Source: Ptychodera flava (taxonomy: Eukaryota > Hemichordata > Enteropneusta > Ptychoderidae). Taken from it: DNA of 64,000 nt. Under the pieces are notes generated by a model. That model had not been told where the DNA came from and did not search any database. It worked only from the letters and a program-made list of their open reading frames with translations. The position numbers and the translations under genes were made by a program. Every line of letters starts with the position of its first letter. Within the stretch, counting starts at the first letter, position 1. The DNA is taken from NCBI RefSeq assembly GCF_041260155.1, contig NC_091931.1:17476476-17540475 (forward strand), read 5' to 3'. Of this stretch, positions 1 through 16,696 are shown in pieces.

Positions 1-878
1 TTTCAGCATGTCGCTGTCATAATTGTCGTCCAATTTAATTATTTCCGGTCTTTTCACTGTTCCACAGCTGCCGACTTTGTTTTTTACTGTATGTTAAATT
101 GTTTTTTATTGTGCATTTTGTTATGTGCCTTGTTGTTTTTATTTTTCAATTTTTAATGTGTGGTGGGGCAGTTATAGAGGTGCTCGTCACCTGTTTGTCT
201 CAACCTTTCACTGGCGGCCATTTTATTCTTATGTTGAGTGCCACTCCTGGTGAGCTAGTTGTTTGTCATTGTGTCTTCTTTGTCTTTGTATGCCAGTGAT
301 GAAGTTTAATAAATAAATAAAAATAAATAAATAAAAAGAAATTTCACTTTTCAAACAGAATTATCATATCATACGTTGCACTGCTGACTTCATTAAAATA
401 CACCTCAGAATTCTCCGAAATGAAACCAATAAAAGGCATTGACACTAACGATATATACAGGATCAATAAACGCCGAGAAAGTAGAGTAAAACAATTTTGA
501 CGAGGTAATACTCGTTCCTGATCTATAACATGGCCGACTGGTCAATTTCCTGACATATACACGACTGTTTCGTTTCCATACATACTTGTAGTTGGCTGAT
601 ATGCACTTCTGAATTATCAATTTTAGAATTTTACGAACATTAGGAGTGAGGTTTTCAGGTGTATAAATTCATTCCAATGCAAGTAGACAAAGTATCTGGT
701 GATGATGTATGTGAGTTTGTGCTCCTGCAAATGATCGAAAATGTCTCTGTTATTGTTCTGGCATTATTTTCGTTGTGATTTTATCCAATTCTGTGTGTAA
801 CTTCAATGTCACTTTCTTTTAATGCATGGGCTGATCTTTTAAATAATTTTCACAGTAATCGCGTCTGTGTTCTCTCTT
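1..878. other. Gene-poor left edge with AT-rich tail-like repeat
   Basis: No gene is recognised. A run of AATAAA/TAAA units at about 307-341 follows a T-rich stretch. It could be the 3' tail of an old retroposed element or a simple repeat, and the sequence alone does not decide. Short ORFs here have no recognisable domains. Confidence 0.4.
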
Positions 879-1214
879 TCATCCATGCTCTCCAGTATGT
901 TCACTCATCTGCTGTACTAGTTGAAACTTTATGTTGATTTCTGAAGTTCCCATAATGCTACTTTTCAGATAATCAGTTGCTTTCTTTAGAAGTTTATGAT
1001 TTTCATGCTTAAGTTTAGAAATGCGAGTGAGCAAATCCCCAAAGAGACCATTGAAATAATCCAAAGATGAATCGATTGTATTTTCGCTTTGTTTCATTTG
1101 GGAAATGGTAGCCAGGAGTGCAGGTATATCCATTACCTGTGAACTGATTTCTTCACTGTGGTCTTCTATCAATCGTTGTCTGTCAACTTGAAATATTGAT
1201 GTTGAAGCATGCAT
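879..1214 (-). CDS. Hypothetical 111-aa protein with coiled-coil-like helix
   Basis: This is an open frame of 111 codons on the minus strand. A TAA stop lies directly before the ATG, so the frame cannot extend upstream without splicing. The composition looks protein-like rather than low-complexity. Residues about 60-85 contain a heptad-like stretch (ISKLKHENHKLLKK), and the flanks are rich in Q, S and E. I do not recognise the family; small coiled-coil proteins of kinetochore or centrosome complexes look similar. No signal peptide or membrane segment is visible, and no AATAAA was found close downstream. It could be a single-exon gene, one exon of a larger gene, or chance. Its length and helix character make chance somewhat less likely than for other ORFs in the area. 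Confidence 0.35.
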   Translation of the reverse strand: MHASTSIFQVDRQRLIEDHSEEISSQVMDIPALLATISQMKQSENTIDSSLDYFNGLFGDLLTRISKLKHENHKLLKKATDYLKSSIMGTSEINIKFQLVQQMSEHTGEHG

Positions 1215-4200
1215 TATTTCAGTTGAATTTTTGTTTTCTTTGGCAACGTGATGAATTTGGTTATGGGACAGGCAATTTCACTGCAGCAACAACTGGACAA
1301 TAGAGTTTAATGTTATGACGTAGTGTATGCATGATCAGCTTCAATTTCAACTGAGTGTTGTATGACCTGAAGGAAAAACGTCAACTCACATTTACCGAAC
1401 AAACCGATAACTTTTGTAGGAGAAGCCACTTCAGTTTCTCACTTCAGTCCTTTACATAGCATATCATATCAACATATTGTATTACTAGTGGCATGCGCTA
1501 CGAAAACAAAAAAATTCTCCCAAGTTGTGTCGATGTCACAACGCCTCTCTGTCAGGAACAGCTCCCTCTTGTATACTTCGAAATTATTCTTAAAAGAGAA
1601 AAGATCAATTTTTGGTTGTATTATTATCGAAAGATTACTATACTTGGAAATTAGACACTATATAGTGTTTTACTGAGCTGTTTTACAAAAAGGACCATTT
1701 CACTTATGAAATAATAAACTTTCACTTGCTGTCCAGTAATATACCATCAGCTTCAGCTTATGATGTGTACATTTCAAGCTGCTGAGATACGGTGGAGTTT
1801 GTAATTCATATTATGGATTTCGAATATTAAAGACACAGCTTATAAGCATAAAAGCTAGTGGGTTAAATTCTCCAAAACTAGATAAATTATCATTTAAAAA
1901 GTTCTACCGTACCTGTAGACACGTACATGTGATATCAAAACTTATCTATTACTCAAATGATGAGTTACATCATCCCTGGCTTGACATATGGTTAGTTCGT
2001 GTTCGCAGAATTATACCAAATTAGTCAGGTTTGGTCGATCTTGACGAGTGTAGTGTGCTGGCAGACACCTGGTATTGTCACGCTCGTAGTTAGGGGAGTT
2101 TACAAGTTGAGGTACCAGTCTGGTACCTCAATTAATGCTTTCAGTAACTGAAGCTGACACACCAAGATGCAGATTTAACACAACCTTGTACTTATTGCAA
2201 GATGGCGACCGTGTCGTTCACTGTCAACGGTCTGATCTCAAGTCCTCCAGTCTAAGCTCTCTACAAAGTTAAATACATCTTCAAACTTACATAATTACAA
2301 AAGTTATCACGTGGTAATTTTCCCGCCAGTCTTTGATTGTTTCTTAAGATTAAATAAGATCACACCATGGAATATCCCGTTCTCGATTGTTCTCATTGAA
2401 ATCTTAACCAATAATTAATTAAACTATCACACTATCTCTTATCTGCTTCTCGTACGATCTGAGTCAATGACCTTCACACGCCTTGGCCACGTGAGGGACG
2501 CTTCGAGATAAACTCTATACAGGAGGGGCGTTACACTATCACAGTTAGGCTGTGGTTCAAGATGATCCTACTTTTATTTTCATTTTCTATGGTTTGTTGT
2601 ACCTGGGAACGTGCACGTATACCTTGAATGATATTGAATATTTGGCCTGTTTTGACGTCATATTTTTTTCTTTGCCTCTTGCCGTCATAGTTACATCTTT
2701 AAACAACATAGTTCTCTATCGAAAACATTGCTTCACTATTGAAATCAATAAATTTAAGTTGCGTAGTACTTTGTTCCGTGCATAGGCCTACTGACATTTC
2801 TAAAATATATGCTTTCTGCAAGTATATAGTGGGCGCATGCAATTTCGGAAAAAAAATTGTTCAAGACACATGCTCAGTCAATATAAAATGTATTCTTTTA
2901 CGTGAGTCACACACTGAGTAAAAACATAAAGGGCTAGTTCAAGTATTTTACCACCTTTCAACGTTCGTGCACAGTGGTTTCACAGTAGTATCCCATCAGT
3001 TGCATGATGTGACATTTTAGGGCCTCAATACGAAGGATAAATTATGGCAATTGTTAACGACAGTGTAAACATTTATATAGACTTTAATATGCTGATTGTT
3101 TTTATTCTGTAATTGCCCCTATTTTTTGTTTTCACCATAAATATCGGAAATAAGGAACTCCTACAGCAGTAAAAACAATTAGTATTGTCGTCTAATATAA
3201 ATATTGACATAATCATGAAAACTATATTAGTTATTTCGAGCACACCAGCATAAATATTGGAACGAACTGTACAAACAATTCACTTTCCATTGCATTACAA
3301 ATATCAGCAAAGCTTTCTTTGCTACCTACATTCAATTGCAAGTAAAACTTTACATTTTCACTGCGAATTGTTTTCATGTAGACAAACTATACTTTAGATG
3401 CTTCCTACCATAAAAGCAGGTAAGGCTATGTACAGTAGGGGTAGCAAAATAACCTATGACAAAGGCTAATAGGCACCTGCGGTTCTTGTGTGGTGGAGAA
3501 GCAAAGAGAAACACTATTGCAGGCATTTCAATGTATCAAGCTGCTTACTGGGTACGGGTTACTATGACCACTGCTCTACGATTCCATGGCCAACTGAAAT
3601 ATATTTTACGATATATCTCTGTAATCAACGTACTTTTAAAGAGAATTACAATGGAAAGAAAAGACTGGACATATACTTTATATGTTTGTCGCCCATCGTG
3701 TTTGAAAATAAATTCTTATTGATACTCCCATTTATGTTTTCTTTTGTGTATATGTCCTACGATAAGTTTGTGCACCTGTTTAATTATAGTTAGATATCAA
3801 CTGTTCTGGTGTCCCGCTGTACAAAGTGAACTACAACCAATGCAAGGTGTTCATTTGATATAAAGCTTGCACTTGTGACGTGCCGCCCCTCAGCAAACGC
3901 CTGCCAGGAAGCCATCATTTCCAGTTTGCTGGCAAGACAAGTCTTTATATACACGCCAAGTTAAGATGTTGATAAAATTATCCTTTCAGATCAATGATAA
4001 AATTGATAGCATTTTTATCCATGCTATGGTGAAATGACTGCAGAGAAAGAAACATGCGGAGAACCACCCTCTTTTTTGAAGAATATTTTGTACATTTAAA
4101 CAAGACTTTTTGACTGGATTGACATCTGTGAATAACGAGGCGACCCCTTTTGTTTTCAAATTTCGTGTAAATAATCAGAACTGTTTGTCAAGGATCTTAT

Positions 4201-5100
4201 CATGAAATATCAAGCCGTCTGTTTGGAATATTGGACAGAAGTCCACAAAAATAATCGTTGCATCCTTTATGTCATCATTACTTATACTCTTTAAAGTTTG
4301 CGCAATTCTCAATAAAGATCTGTTTTCAGAAGTTTACAACTATTCATAATATGGGTGTTCATTCAGCTTTACCTGCATCGATAAACATGAAGTATCGTTC
4401 TCAGAGCATCGCTAAGGGAAATTTGGAGAGGCTGTGAGCGCAATGGTGATGGCTACTGGTAAACCAAAAGAACGCCATACTAAGTACGTAATTTGTCGTT
4501 CAAAACCCTCTCTATGGGACCATACGTCGATCACACGATGTCAAAGTCGGTGACACGACATTCTCGTTCACTTTTAGGACCTGACGACCAGCCAACGGCG
4601 TGAGAAAAGAAATCGAAAGATGGCAGCAGATGATTTCATCACACACAGTATCATATTTTAGAAGCTAGCACCAGCTGTGATACCAGTTCTACGTCTTTAA
4701 CTTTAGCTACCTATTTAGAGCTGTATAGAATACAAACGCTTCCTCATTGGCAGTCTGGAAAACCAGAATAGTACAAAAACGCTATCTTGGCCGTACTCAA
4801 AATGTAAAAAAAATAGTCTTGGTTCTTGGTTCTTGGTTCTTTAGGGCTTGTTAATCAACGTTGCAAATGAATAGGAGGCAGGAACAGCTGTCATTTGTTC
4901 ATTTGAGTTACATCTCATTGGAGATAAATGTTTTCTTCTTCTATTGACATGAAGCCAGGCCGGGAGCCAAGCATACATTTTCAGCATGAAAGAGGAACTG
5001 CTAAGTCTCAATAAGGGCATATTGTCTTGAAAATGTAATTTTTTGAGCCATACCTTTTCAGTCAAGTTCGATTCTGCAGGAAAAATCGGGAAGGACGACA
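1215..5100. other. Intergenic stretch, no gene recognised
   Basis: Both strands were read without finding a recognisable exon. The stretch contains a 25-nt palindrome built on GGTACCAG/CTGGTACC at 2107-2131. Several 60-100-codon ORFs (for example near 3456-3793) lack domains and are treated as chance. Confidence 0.5.
2107..2131. repeat. Perfect 25-nt palindrome
   Basis: The arms read TTGAGGTACCAG on each side of a single central T. A related core, GGTACCAG-TT-CTGGTACC, occurs at about 39137-39154 next to CCDC134 exon 1. This suggests a small dispersed hairpin family or a shared protein-binding site. Confidence 0.7.
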
Positions 5101-5164
5101 GTCTGACTTTGTTGCTGGTCATGAAGGATTTCATTATTTTCCCTCCCTTCAAAAACTACATCTA

Positions 5165-5622
5165 TGAATGGAATGATATGTACGAAGGCAATGATAGCTC
5201 AGAAGGAGATGATCAACATGGAGTAAGAGAAGGCACCAATTATGCTGCGCCTACGTATGGCATGATATCGGTGAATGTTTTTGTCCTGATTCTAGGACTT
5301 GTCGGCAACTGCACATTCATGGATGTTACTTTGGAAGTGTCATCGATGAGAACAGTGTTAATCTGAAGAACCTCTGTGTTGCTGACATTGTGTCTCGTGT
5401 TGGGCATCGCGACCGAGATCGTCGATTATATCAGTTACATTAATGCAATTAATTGCAATGCTATAATATCACTAACCTCATGTACGGCATCAGTGTCATT
5501 CCGCAGATTACTGCACTCTCCACCATGACTCACGTCAGTATGGACAGATACATGGGAATATGCCACCCGCTCCGAGCCAGATACATTCAAACAAAGCACC
5601 ACATAAGAATCTCAATGTTGGC

Positions 5623-5625
<3 letters not shown>
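5165..5625 (+). pseudogene. Decayed rhodopsin-class peptide GPCR fragment
   Basis: Three neighbouring frames together resemble the start of a class-A neuropeptide receptor. First comes an acidic N-terminus and a TM1-like helix ending LILGLVGNC (to about 5313). Next is a TM2-like NSVNLKNLCVADIV at 5351-5392, then LGIATEIVDYIS in another frame. Last is TM3 with the DRY-box equivalent MDRYMGICHPLRARY at about 5540-5585. These parts lie in different frames with no splice sites between them, so at least two frame breaks have accumulated. Homology stops at a long (TA)n tract where TM4 should begin. Peptide-receptor class is inferred from the N-L-x-V-A-D and DRY-region style; the exact ligand class is not determinable. 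It is a host-gene copy, probably not functional. An alternative is a live gene damaged by draft-sequence errors and a microsatellite expansion. Confidence 0.7.

Positions 5626-5626
<1 letters not shown>

Positions 5627-5711
<85 letters not shown>
5627..5711. repeat. (TA)n microsatellite, about 42 units
   Basis: An uninterrupted TA run of about 85 bases starts right where the GPCR-like homology ends. Tracts like this form cruciforms and are often mis-assembled, so the true length is uncertain. Confidence 0.95.
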
Positions 5712-5717
<6 letters not shown>

Positions 5718-6189
5718 GTGGTGGACACTGGACAGCTTCCCTGAAGCTGTTTATATGCCATATTTTAGGTGGTCTCCGGGAGCTAAAGAATCACTCTAAC
5801 CATTGTATTTTCATGAAAATGTTGACATGATTAGACTTCAAATAAGCCTTGCTGAATTCATCATCACAAAGACACAAATATAGAGTAAGCAAAGTTACAT
5901 AACCAATATTGCTCTCAAAATATAATCTTGCAATAGTAATTTAGAGACACATTATTAACTGAAACAAGTAATTTCTGAGAAGTTTAAAGTAAAGATGATA
6001 AAAATTGCTGCAAAAACTATAATTCAACTATTTTTATAATGATTTGAACAAACTGGGACTAAAACTATGATGTTTTTACTGCATACCACGGTGGCCATCA
6101 CCATGTCAAACCACAGACGACTGTGTGTTGACTAGACTGGAAGGTCCGTCGCTCGAGGGCGCTCTCTATGCTCCCCTCTTACAAGGAGG

Positions 6190-7110
6190 GAAAGCTACTA
6201 CATGGATACAAAATTAAGTATTTCCTGAATGTATGAAATTGTCTCACTAAGGTGATCCTAGGGACCTGTAAACCAAATATTACAGCTGTCTGACCAGCGG
6301 TTTTGAAAAAACAAGTGACCCAACAGTCGACAGAGCTCTGCTGTGTCATGTAGAGAATAACTTTTTGTGACACATGTATTGATGAAGAAGGTGGATATAT
6401 TTGAGAGCTCATTTCAGGATGGCCTGACCGAAAATGGCAAAATTAGCTGCAAAAATACATAATCGAAGATTTAATCATAATTTCAATATATTACATTAAG
6501 ATAAAGCCTAGGAACCTGTATACCAAATATCAAAGGCATCAGGAAAGTGGTTTTTGAGAAACACATTTTTTGATCAAAAATGGCAAAAATTGCACCAAAA
6601 ATACAAAATTGCAGATTTCATCATATATTCAATATATCATATTTAGTTCATCTGTAGGAACCTGTATACCAAATATCAAAGCTGTCAGACGAGTGGTTTT
6701 GATGAAATAGTTTTGACCAAAAATGACAAAAAAATTCCTTTAAATACAGATTTGCATATTTCATCACAATTTCAATAAATCTAACTTGGGTTATCCCTAG
6801 GGACCTGTATACTAAATAACAAAGCTGTCTGACCAGCGATTATGAAGAAGATTTTTTACCAAAAACGCCTTTTTTGGTGCTAATTTGCATATTTTCAACA
6901 ATATCAAAAAATTAAGATAACTGGTTTCTTATAATCATATGTTTCATCTACATAACAAATATCAAATCAGTAAGTACTGCGGTTCTCAAGATATTTGAGT
7001 GGATGGATGCCTCACAAACGGACATACATACATACATACATACATACAGACTGACGCTGGACGGATACCCATCCCAATAGCTTCTATAGACTATAGTCTA
7101 TAGTAGCTAA
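6190..7110 (+). repeat. Diverged tandem repeat block with terminal (CATA)n
   Basis: A motif close to CCTAGGGACCTGTA followed by ACCAAATATCAAAGCTGTC recurs at about 6257, 6507, 6654 and 6796, with spacings of roughly 250, 147 and 142 bases. Each copy is followed by a TTTTGACCAAAAATGGC-like segment. The block ends with GGACATACATACATACATAC at 7020-7050 and a 20-nt palindrome, CTATAGACTATAGTCTATAG, at 7083-7102. The layout (internal tandem units, then a GGAC-rich tail) resembles the array at 27950-29155. It is non-coding and probably a non-autonomous mobile element with internal amplification. Confidence 0.65.
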
Positions 7111-7562
7111 AAAAGGATGGGAATGTTTGAAATAAATTTATCTTTTTCAAAAAAAAAAGGATGGGAGCGTCCTCAAGCGACGGATCTTGCAGTCTTTGTG
7201 TGGACCAGCATATCCAATTCCAAGCCTACGAAAGGATGATTTCAGATCAGAATATTCTGTACAAAAGACGATAAAAATTGCCCTATTCCAGAGTGTTGGT
7301 ACATCATTATGATTAGCACAAAAACTTACATTATTCCCTAGGACCAGTAAAACAAACATCTAGGCCAACAAATATCTAGGCTATCTGAGAAGCAGTATTT
7401 GAGATTTCTTACCATTTTCACATTTAATCTCATTTGCATATTTTCTGCTCAAACACACAAATAAGAAAAGTTCCATCTGAATATCCCTACACACATTCAT
7501 ACCAATCTACACATACAGATTCAAAGTCAAAACATACAGATATATAGACAGCTAGACTAATA

Positions 7563-7708
7563 GAATCTCACACCCCCAAGGACCTGGGATCAGATTTCTC
7601 ACACGAGTTGGGGATATTTTGTCTCACTCGAGCCTACGGCTCGTGTGAGACAAAATATCCCCAACGAGTGTGAGAAATCTAATCCCAGGTCCTTGGTGTG
7701 TGAGATTC
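7563..7708. mobile_element. 146-bp foldback (long inverted repeat)
   Basis: The left arm starts GAATCTCACAC and carries GGACCTGGGAT and GGGGATATTTTGTCTCAC. The right arm repeats all of this in reverse complement with few mismatches, ending GTGTGTGAGATTC. The centre is GAGCC-TAC-GGCTC near 7635. Arms of about 71 bp with a 3-nt loop would form an almost perfect hairpin. This is typical of a foldback MITE; no coding capacity. Confidence 0.85.
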
Positions 7709-7933
7709 TTTTTCTCACATGACCACAGAATGCATTAAATTCATATAGGATACGTACAATATTATAAAAAATCGTGACAACTCTGTCGTCTGCCACTGTA
7801 CTTTGACCTGCTTACTTTGTAGTTCTGGTCTGTGTGTTACTCGTCGTGTCATTGGATAACATTTTGCGCGTGGAATAATACAGACTGTTTATCATCCAAT
7901 CAGAGCTCGTGTAATATTTACTGCAGAGTGTGG

Positions 7934-7978
7934 GACGGTTTCTGAGAGTGTGGGATCGATTTTTCCCACACTGTCGAT
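7934..7978. repeat. Short inverted repeat
   Basis: GAGTGTGGGATCGA and TCGATCCCGCACTC face each other across about 15 bases within about 7945-7990. The GTGTGGGA style recalls the GTGTGAGA arms of the foldback 300 bp upstream, so it may be a fragment of a related element. Confidence 0.45.
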
Positions 7979-8480
7979 CCCGCACTCCCAGCGGCCAGGA
8001 ATGTGAGAAAATATGCTCTTTAATCGAAGAAGCTCCTGGCGTCACATGTTCATATGATAAATTGGAGTCCAACATTTACTTTCCGAAGAATATTGTCATG
8101 TGTTTGTATTTAAACATACCGAATGCTCAAACCAAAACTACGTGAACGTGATGTGACATTTATTACAAAAGGAACTGGAAGTTCACTTCAGTGTATAGAC
8201 TTTTTTTCCTGACAAATGTATCATAGCTGCATGTATTTCTACTCCATGCTATTATACAGCTATTCTTCAGACTGTAGATTCCTGGTACCAGGGATCGTGC
8301 AGACAATACAGGAAGTCAAACAGATTCTCTCAGAAACTGGTCATTCTGTCATTTCATCAGGAAATACAAATGGTATTTGATTTTCAAAAAGGAGTCTTTA
8401 ATTTCCAATACAATTAGCACTGGAGGAAAACAATTGGTGAGAACTTTAATAAATCAAACGAAGAAACGATATTTTCAGTA

Positions 8481-8825
8481 TTAAGGTGGAAAGTGCCTCG
8501 GGGACAGACATTCGCAAACTTTAACAATTTCTTTTCTGAACTGCCACTTCTGGGGCTCATTTTAAAGCTCTTGTAGTACGAAACATTTTCACCATCTTAG
8601 TTTTTCGGAAATGGAAAATTGTCTTTTTCCCCACTGAGTTAACACAGAGTGGCGGCCATTTTGAATTTCGAATATCGGTAAATGTCAGGTAATTTGTTTC
8701 ATAGGTACCAAACTTGCAAAGTAACCAACGATTTTTATTCTTGATTTGGTAAAAGAATGGTTGAAAGTTTCACTGAGGAAAGTTTGAGCAAAAATCTTTC
8801 ATTTTTGTGGCGTTTACTACCTTAA
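8481..8825 (+). mobile_element. TTAA-flanked MITE, family A, copy 1
   Basis: This 345-bp copy starts TTAAGGTGGAAAGTGCCTC and ends in the inverted form ...ACTACCTTAA. It shares its full length with copies at 44205-44562, 46503-46861 and 53258-53611. Common internal blocks include GGCGGCCATTTTGAATTTC and GATTTTTATTCTTGATTT. There is no ORF of note. Perfect TTAA at both ends fits a piggyBac-type target duplication, although the inner terminus GGTAG is not the classic piggyBac start. Confidence 0.85.
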
Positions 8826-9271
8826 GAGAACCAGTAGTTGAAGGCTGACATGAAAAAGATGTCGAAACCTGTCAATGTAACTCACATAAGCACCGTGCAA
8901 TGCCATTGAAAAATGAATATAGAGTGGGGGAAGAAAGATATGAGAGTTTGTACTTGCTTATCAATATTTTATTTGCTGTACAAAAAGCACAACACCTTAA
9001 TTTTATTTTAAAAATAAGACAAATTAGGATACTTTGATCTGCCTGAACTGTGTGTTGACAATCTCCCATCATCTTTTTTGTCATAGTTTAGGATGGTGCA
9101 AGAATATTACAGGGACAAAACAAAATACTATCGTTGTGCGATTTGCTGTTGTTGCAGTATTCCATGTACATGTATGCCCCTCAGATCACAATCTCTTGGT
9201 GAATTTTTCGCCGTTTGTGAAGGGGCATGCAAGGGGTGACAAACATTGAAATGGGGGTGGGGGTGGCAGAG
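8826..9271. other. YIPF5 3' flank and UTR
   Basis: This is non-coding sequence downstream of the YIPF5 stop (minus strand). Two candidate minus-strand poly(A) signals (AATAAA read on the minus strand) sit at 9002-9007 and 8968-8973. No other gene is seen. Confidence 0.55.
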
Positions 9272-14039
<4,768 letters not shown>

Positions 14040-14630
14040 GATGACAGTTCTGTGAAAAACGACAACACATAAAACACTGCTGTGATATTGCAAATGAGCT
14101 TTTACCTGTAAATGTAACATCAGTCCCTTTTTTTATCTGTAATTACCTACTGCATGGTGAACACAACTTACATGTAAATCTAGAAACTTTTCATCATTAT
14201 TCACTTAGCTCTGTCTCATGACACATTTTCGATGTATTACAAATATTATTTTAACTTCCGATGTTGTGAGTTGTTTGTCACATTCTGGTGATTTTAAACT
14301 GGGGCAACATTCTGTTTATGTGGCTGCAGTTTGTGTGCCTTGAGAGGATGGAAATAAACAAAAACATCTTTTCAAGCTTTTGCCTGATATCCTTTGCAAG
14401 TGACATTCAGTGCTTGTGTTTGTTGTTTGGGTGCATGTATATTTTTGCCTACCCTTTCTTGTAATTTTTAAAAAAAATATCTTGCCAAATCTAACCAATC
14501 AAGCAATACAATGTACTGGCTACCGTCAACAGAAATTTTGACAAATTTTGGGTAATTGATGCTCTTCTTTTCAACAATAATCTTTTATGTGTTATTTTTA
14601 AAAGCTATATTGATTGTAGCACATTAATGT

Positions 14631-14893
14631 TAGGCCATGACATCAAGTTCATACATGTATTTCACCATAAGGTCAAGTTGGTTATCACCAGTGAAACACA
14701 GCATCTCCCATGTGCTTAAATTGACAAAAAATGAACATTTGAAGTACCCTGAAAACATAGATACTGTAAGCATGGACTGAAGCTGCTATGTCATACCAAG
14801 CCAAGTAGGAAAAATACTCTACATTTGTGGTCAAAACCGCTTTTTACTGATTTGGATGGGGAAGTGATACTGTCTAGCACGAAAAAGGTTAAA
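14631..14893 (-). mobile_element. TTAA/CCTTTTCCTGCC MITE, family B, inverted copy
   Basis: Read on the minus strand, this follows the copy at 55354-55631 block by block: CAGTATCAC, AAAGCGGT, ACTTGGCTTGGTATG, ATAGCAGCTT, TTTTCAGGG, ACCAACTTGACCT. The ends are degraded (AAGGTTAA at the right edge). It is non-coding. At least four other sequences in the window carry the same termini. Confidence 0.8.
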
Positions 14894-15011
14894 AAACATC
14901 AGCTATTCTGATACACAGTATCACAAACACTATTTAAATGATGGTGATATGAACACCATATTTAAGTATATGTTTATGTATGATCCTCTCTACTTTCTAC
15001 TTCCATCACAT

Positions 15012-15073
15012 TCCAAAAACATTTCTGGGAGCCGCCATTACCAGCTTCCCAGAAACACGCTCAATGTTTTTGG
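15012..15073. repeat. Interrupted hairpin
   Basis: CCAAAAACAT...TTCTGGGA pairs with TCCCAGAA...ATGTTTTTGG around a small centre. It lies in the intergenic region between YIPF5 and RPL9, either as a small foldback or as part of a larger decayed element. Confidence 0.55.
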
Positions 15074-15394
15074 AACACGATCAACGTGTTTGAACAAATA
15101 CCAAACCCCATAAAAGACAAGGTTAGTGTAGTATAGTGTTTAGTTTTCTGTAGTCATAAATCGGTACGACCAAATGCAGTAAATATGTGGAATTTCACAT
15201 CAAAATGCCGCGTCATATGTGACAAGCTTATTTTGAACGCTACAAGGCCTTCAGCATTGTAGCACTACTGGTGAGCGAGGCCGCAAAAACCAAAACTCAC
15301 TGACTGCCTCACCATAGAACTACAGCGGGAGGGTCGTATAGCCTTTCAAGCCATTCTGATAAAGTTATGTAACGTAACTGGTCATTTCGCACAA

Positions 15395-16247
15395 GTCATT
15401 TTGGCCCAAGTTGTTTCAGCCTCTCGATTTCCAGCCCCAAGTCATTTCGGCACCACAATCCAAGATGTTTCGGCATCCTTCTTTCAATTTTTTTCAAACT
15501 ATTTAGTAACTGACTGACCAATCATATTCATAAGCGTGACCTTAGCCTTCTTTAATGTGTATTTTGTGTGACTTTTGCCATGCTGTTTCGGCACTGCTTT
15601 CAAACTTTTGCCATGTCGGCAGCTATTGCTATCGATAAACTTGTGTCACAGATTTGCAAATGATATGAAGTTTTTTCTTACAGTCTCTTTGGGCGACATT
15701 TTTTATTTTTGTGTTTCTCATCTCCCGATCGACCGTAAATTTCAGCGCCGACATGAAAATAAAAAAAACCTTTTTTTATTTGCGCCACCTCTGAGGCGAT
15801 CATCCTAGCAACAGCACCACCATCATCAAATTGTGAGATTGCAGCGACTCAGACTGAAAGGACAGAGAGCACAGAACACTGAACTGAAAGACAAGAAATT
15901 GCAGTGACTGAATGGACAGAACATTGAACTGAAACAAATACAGATTTTTTTTTTGGTACTTGTTTTTGTTTTATTGCGACCGCCCGCCCTGCCCGAGTAT
16001 TCCTCTGGAGATGAGAAACAAACAATAAAAGGGTCACCTTTCCATGTTCTCATAAAGAGTAAAGCATGTACATGAATGTTTAATTAATAGCTGACACTAT
16101 ACTTCTTAGTACTTTGATTTGTAACAATATTACGCTCCAGCACTAGTTCCCACAGGTAGCCTTGAGCAGTGCTAAATGTATTAGGTCGCGGTGCCAAATG
16201 ACTTGGGGCCTGAAATTGGGAGGCTGAAACATTTTGGGCTGAAACGT
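15395..16247. mobile_element. About 850-bp element with 58-bp terminal inverted repeats
   Basis: The left arm (15395-15455) contains TTTCAGCCTC and CCCCAAGTCATTT. The right arm (16191-16247) contains the inverse, AAATGACTTGGGG and GAGGCTGAAA. Several internal ATGTTTCGGC-like words repeat the arm motif. No transposase is visible inside, so it is a non-autonomous DNA transposon of undetermined superfamily. Confidence 0.75.
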
Positions 16248-16615
16248 CTAGAAACCATATGTATGTGCTGGTCGGTTTATTGTTTTAGTCAGATGCCTAC
16301 TGTTGTATCGAAAGCCATATCATGGTTGAGTCACTGTCCCTTTTACAAGGACAGACCATGTCCGTGATAGCATTGGAGGTAAATCTCCATGGTGGTAGCG
16401 TCTAGCACTGCCGATTTCCAGAGTCCAGGAAACGTGTTCCCTTTACAAATGTTTGACCCCTCTTTGCATATGTCACGAAAGTGCCTATCCAAATTCATCA
16501 TACGGTCAAAGCGATGTTATTAGAAATCAAAACTCCCGCCTAGTGTTTGCAAATGGCTGCGTCATCAGTAATCCCCCTATTGTTCGCCCACGGTCGTGTA
16601 ACTTCCCGCTTAAGT

Positions 16616-16696
16616 CTAACCCTAACCCTAACCCTAACCATTGGAAATACATATAAACAAACAAACAAACAAACAAACAAACAAATAAATAAATAA
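16616..16696. repeat. Interstitial telomere-like (CCCTAA)3 followed by (AAAC)n/(AAAT)n
   Basis: Three CTAACC units at 16616-16640 are followed within 20 bases by an AAAC repeat, then AAAT. CCCTAA is the common animal telomere repeat. A degenerate second patch lies at 39379-39420. Both could mark repaired breaks or be ordinary simple repeats. Confidence 0.8.

Noticed and set aside
5453-5830. ORF with a poly-IY run
   Set aside because: The IY run is the (TA)n microsatellite; only the part before it shows GPCR similarity.
14040-14120. Upstream in-frame ATG for YIPF5
   Set aside because: It lies across the AG splice acceptor that precedes the true ATG, and the added residues do not resemble Yip1 proteins.
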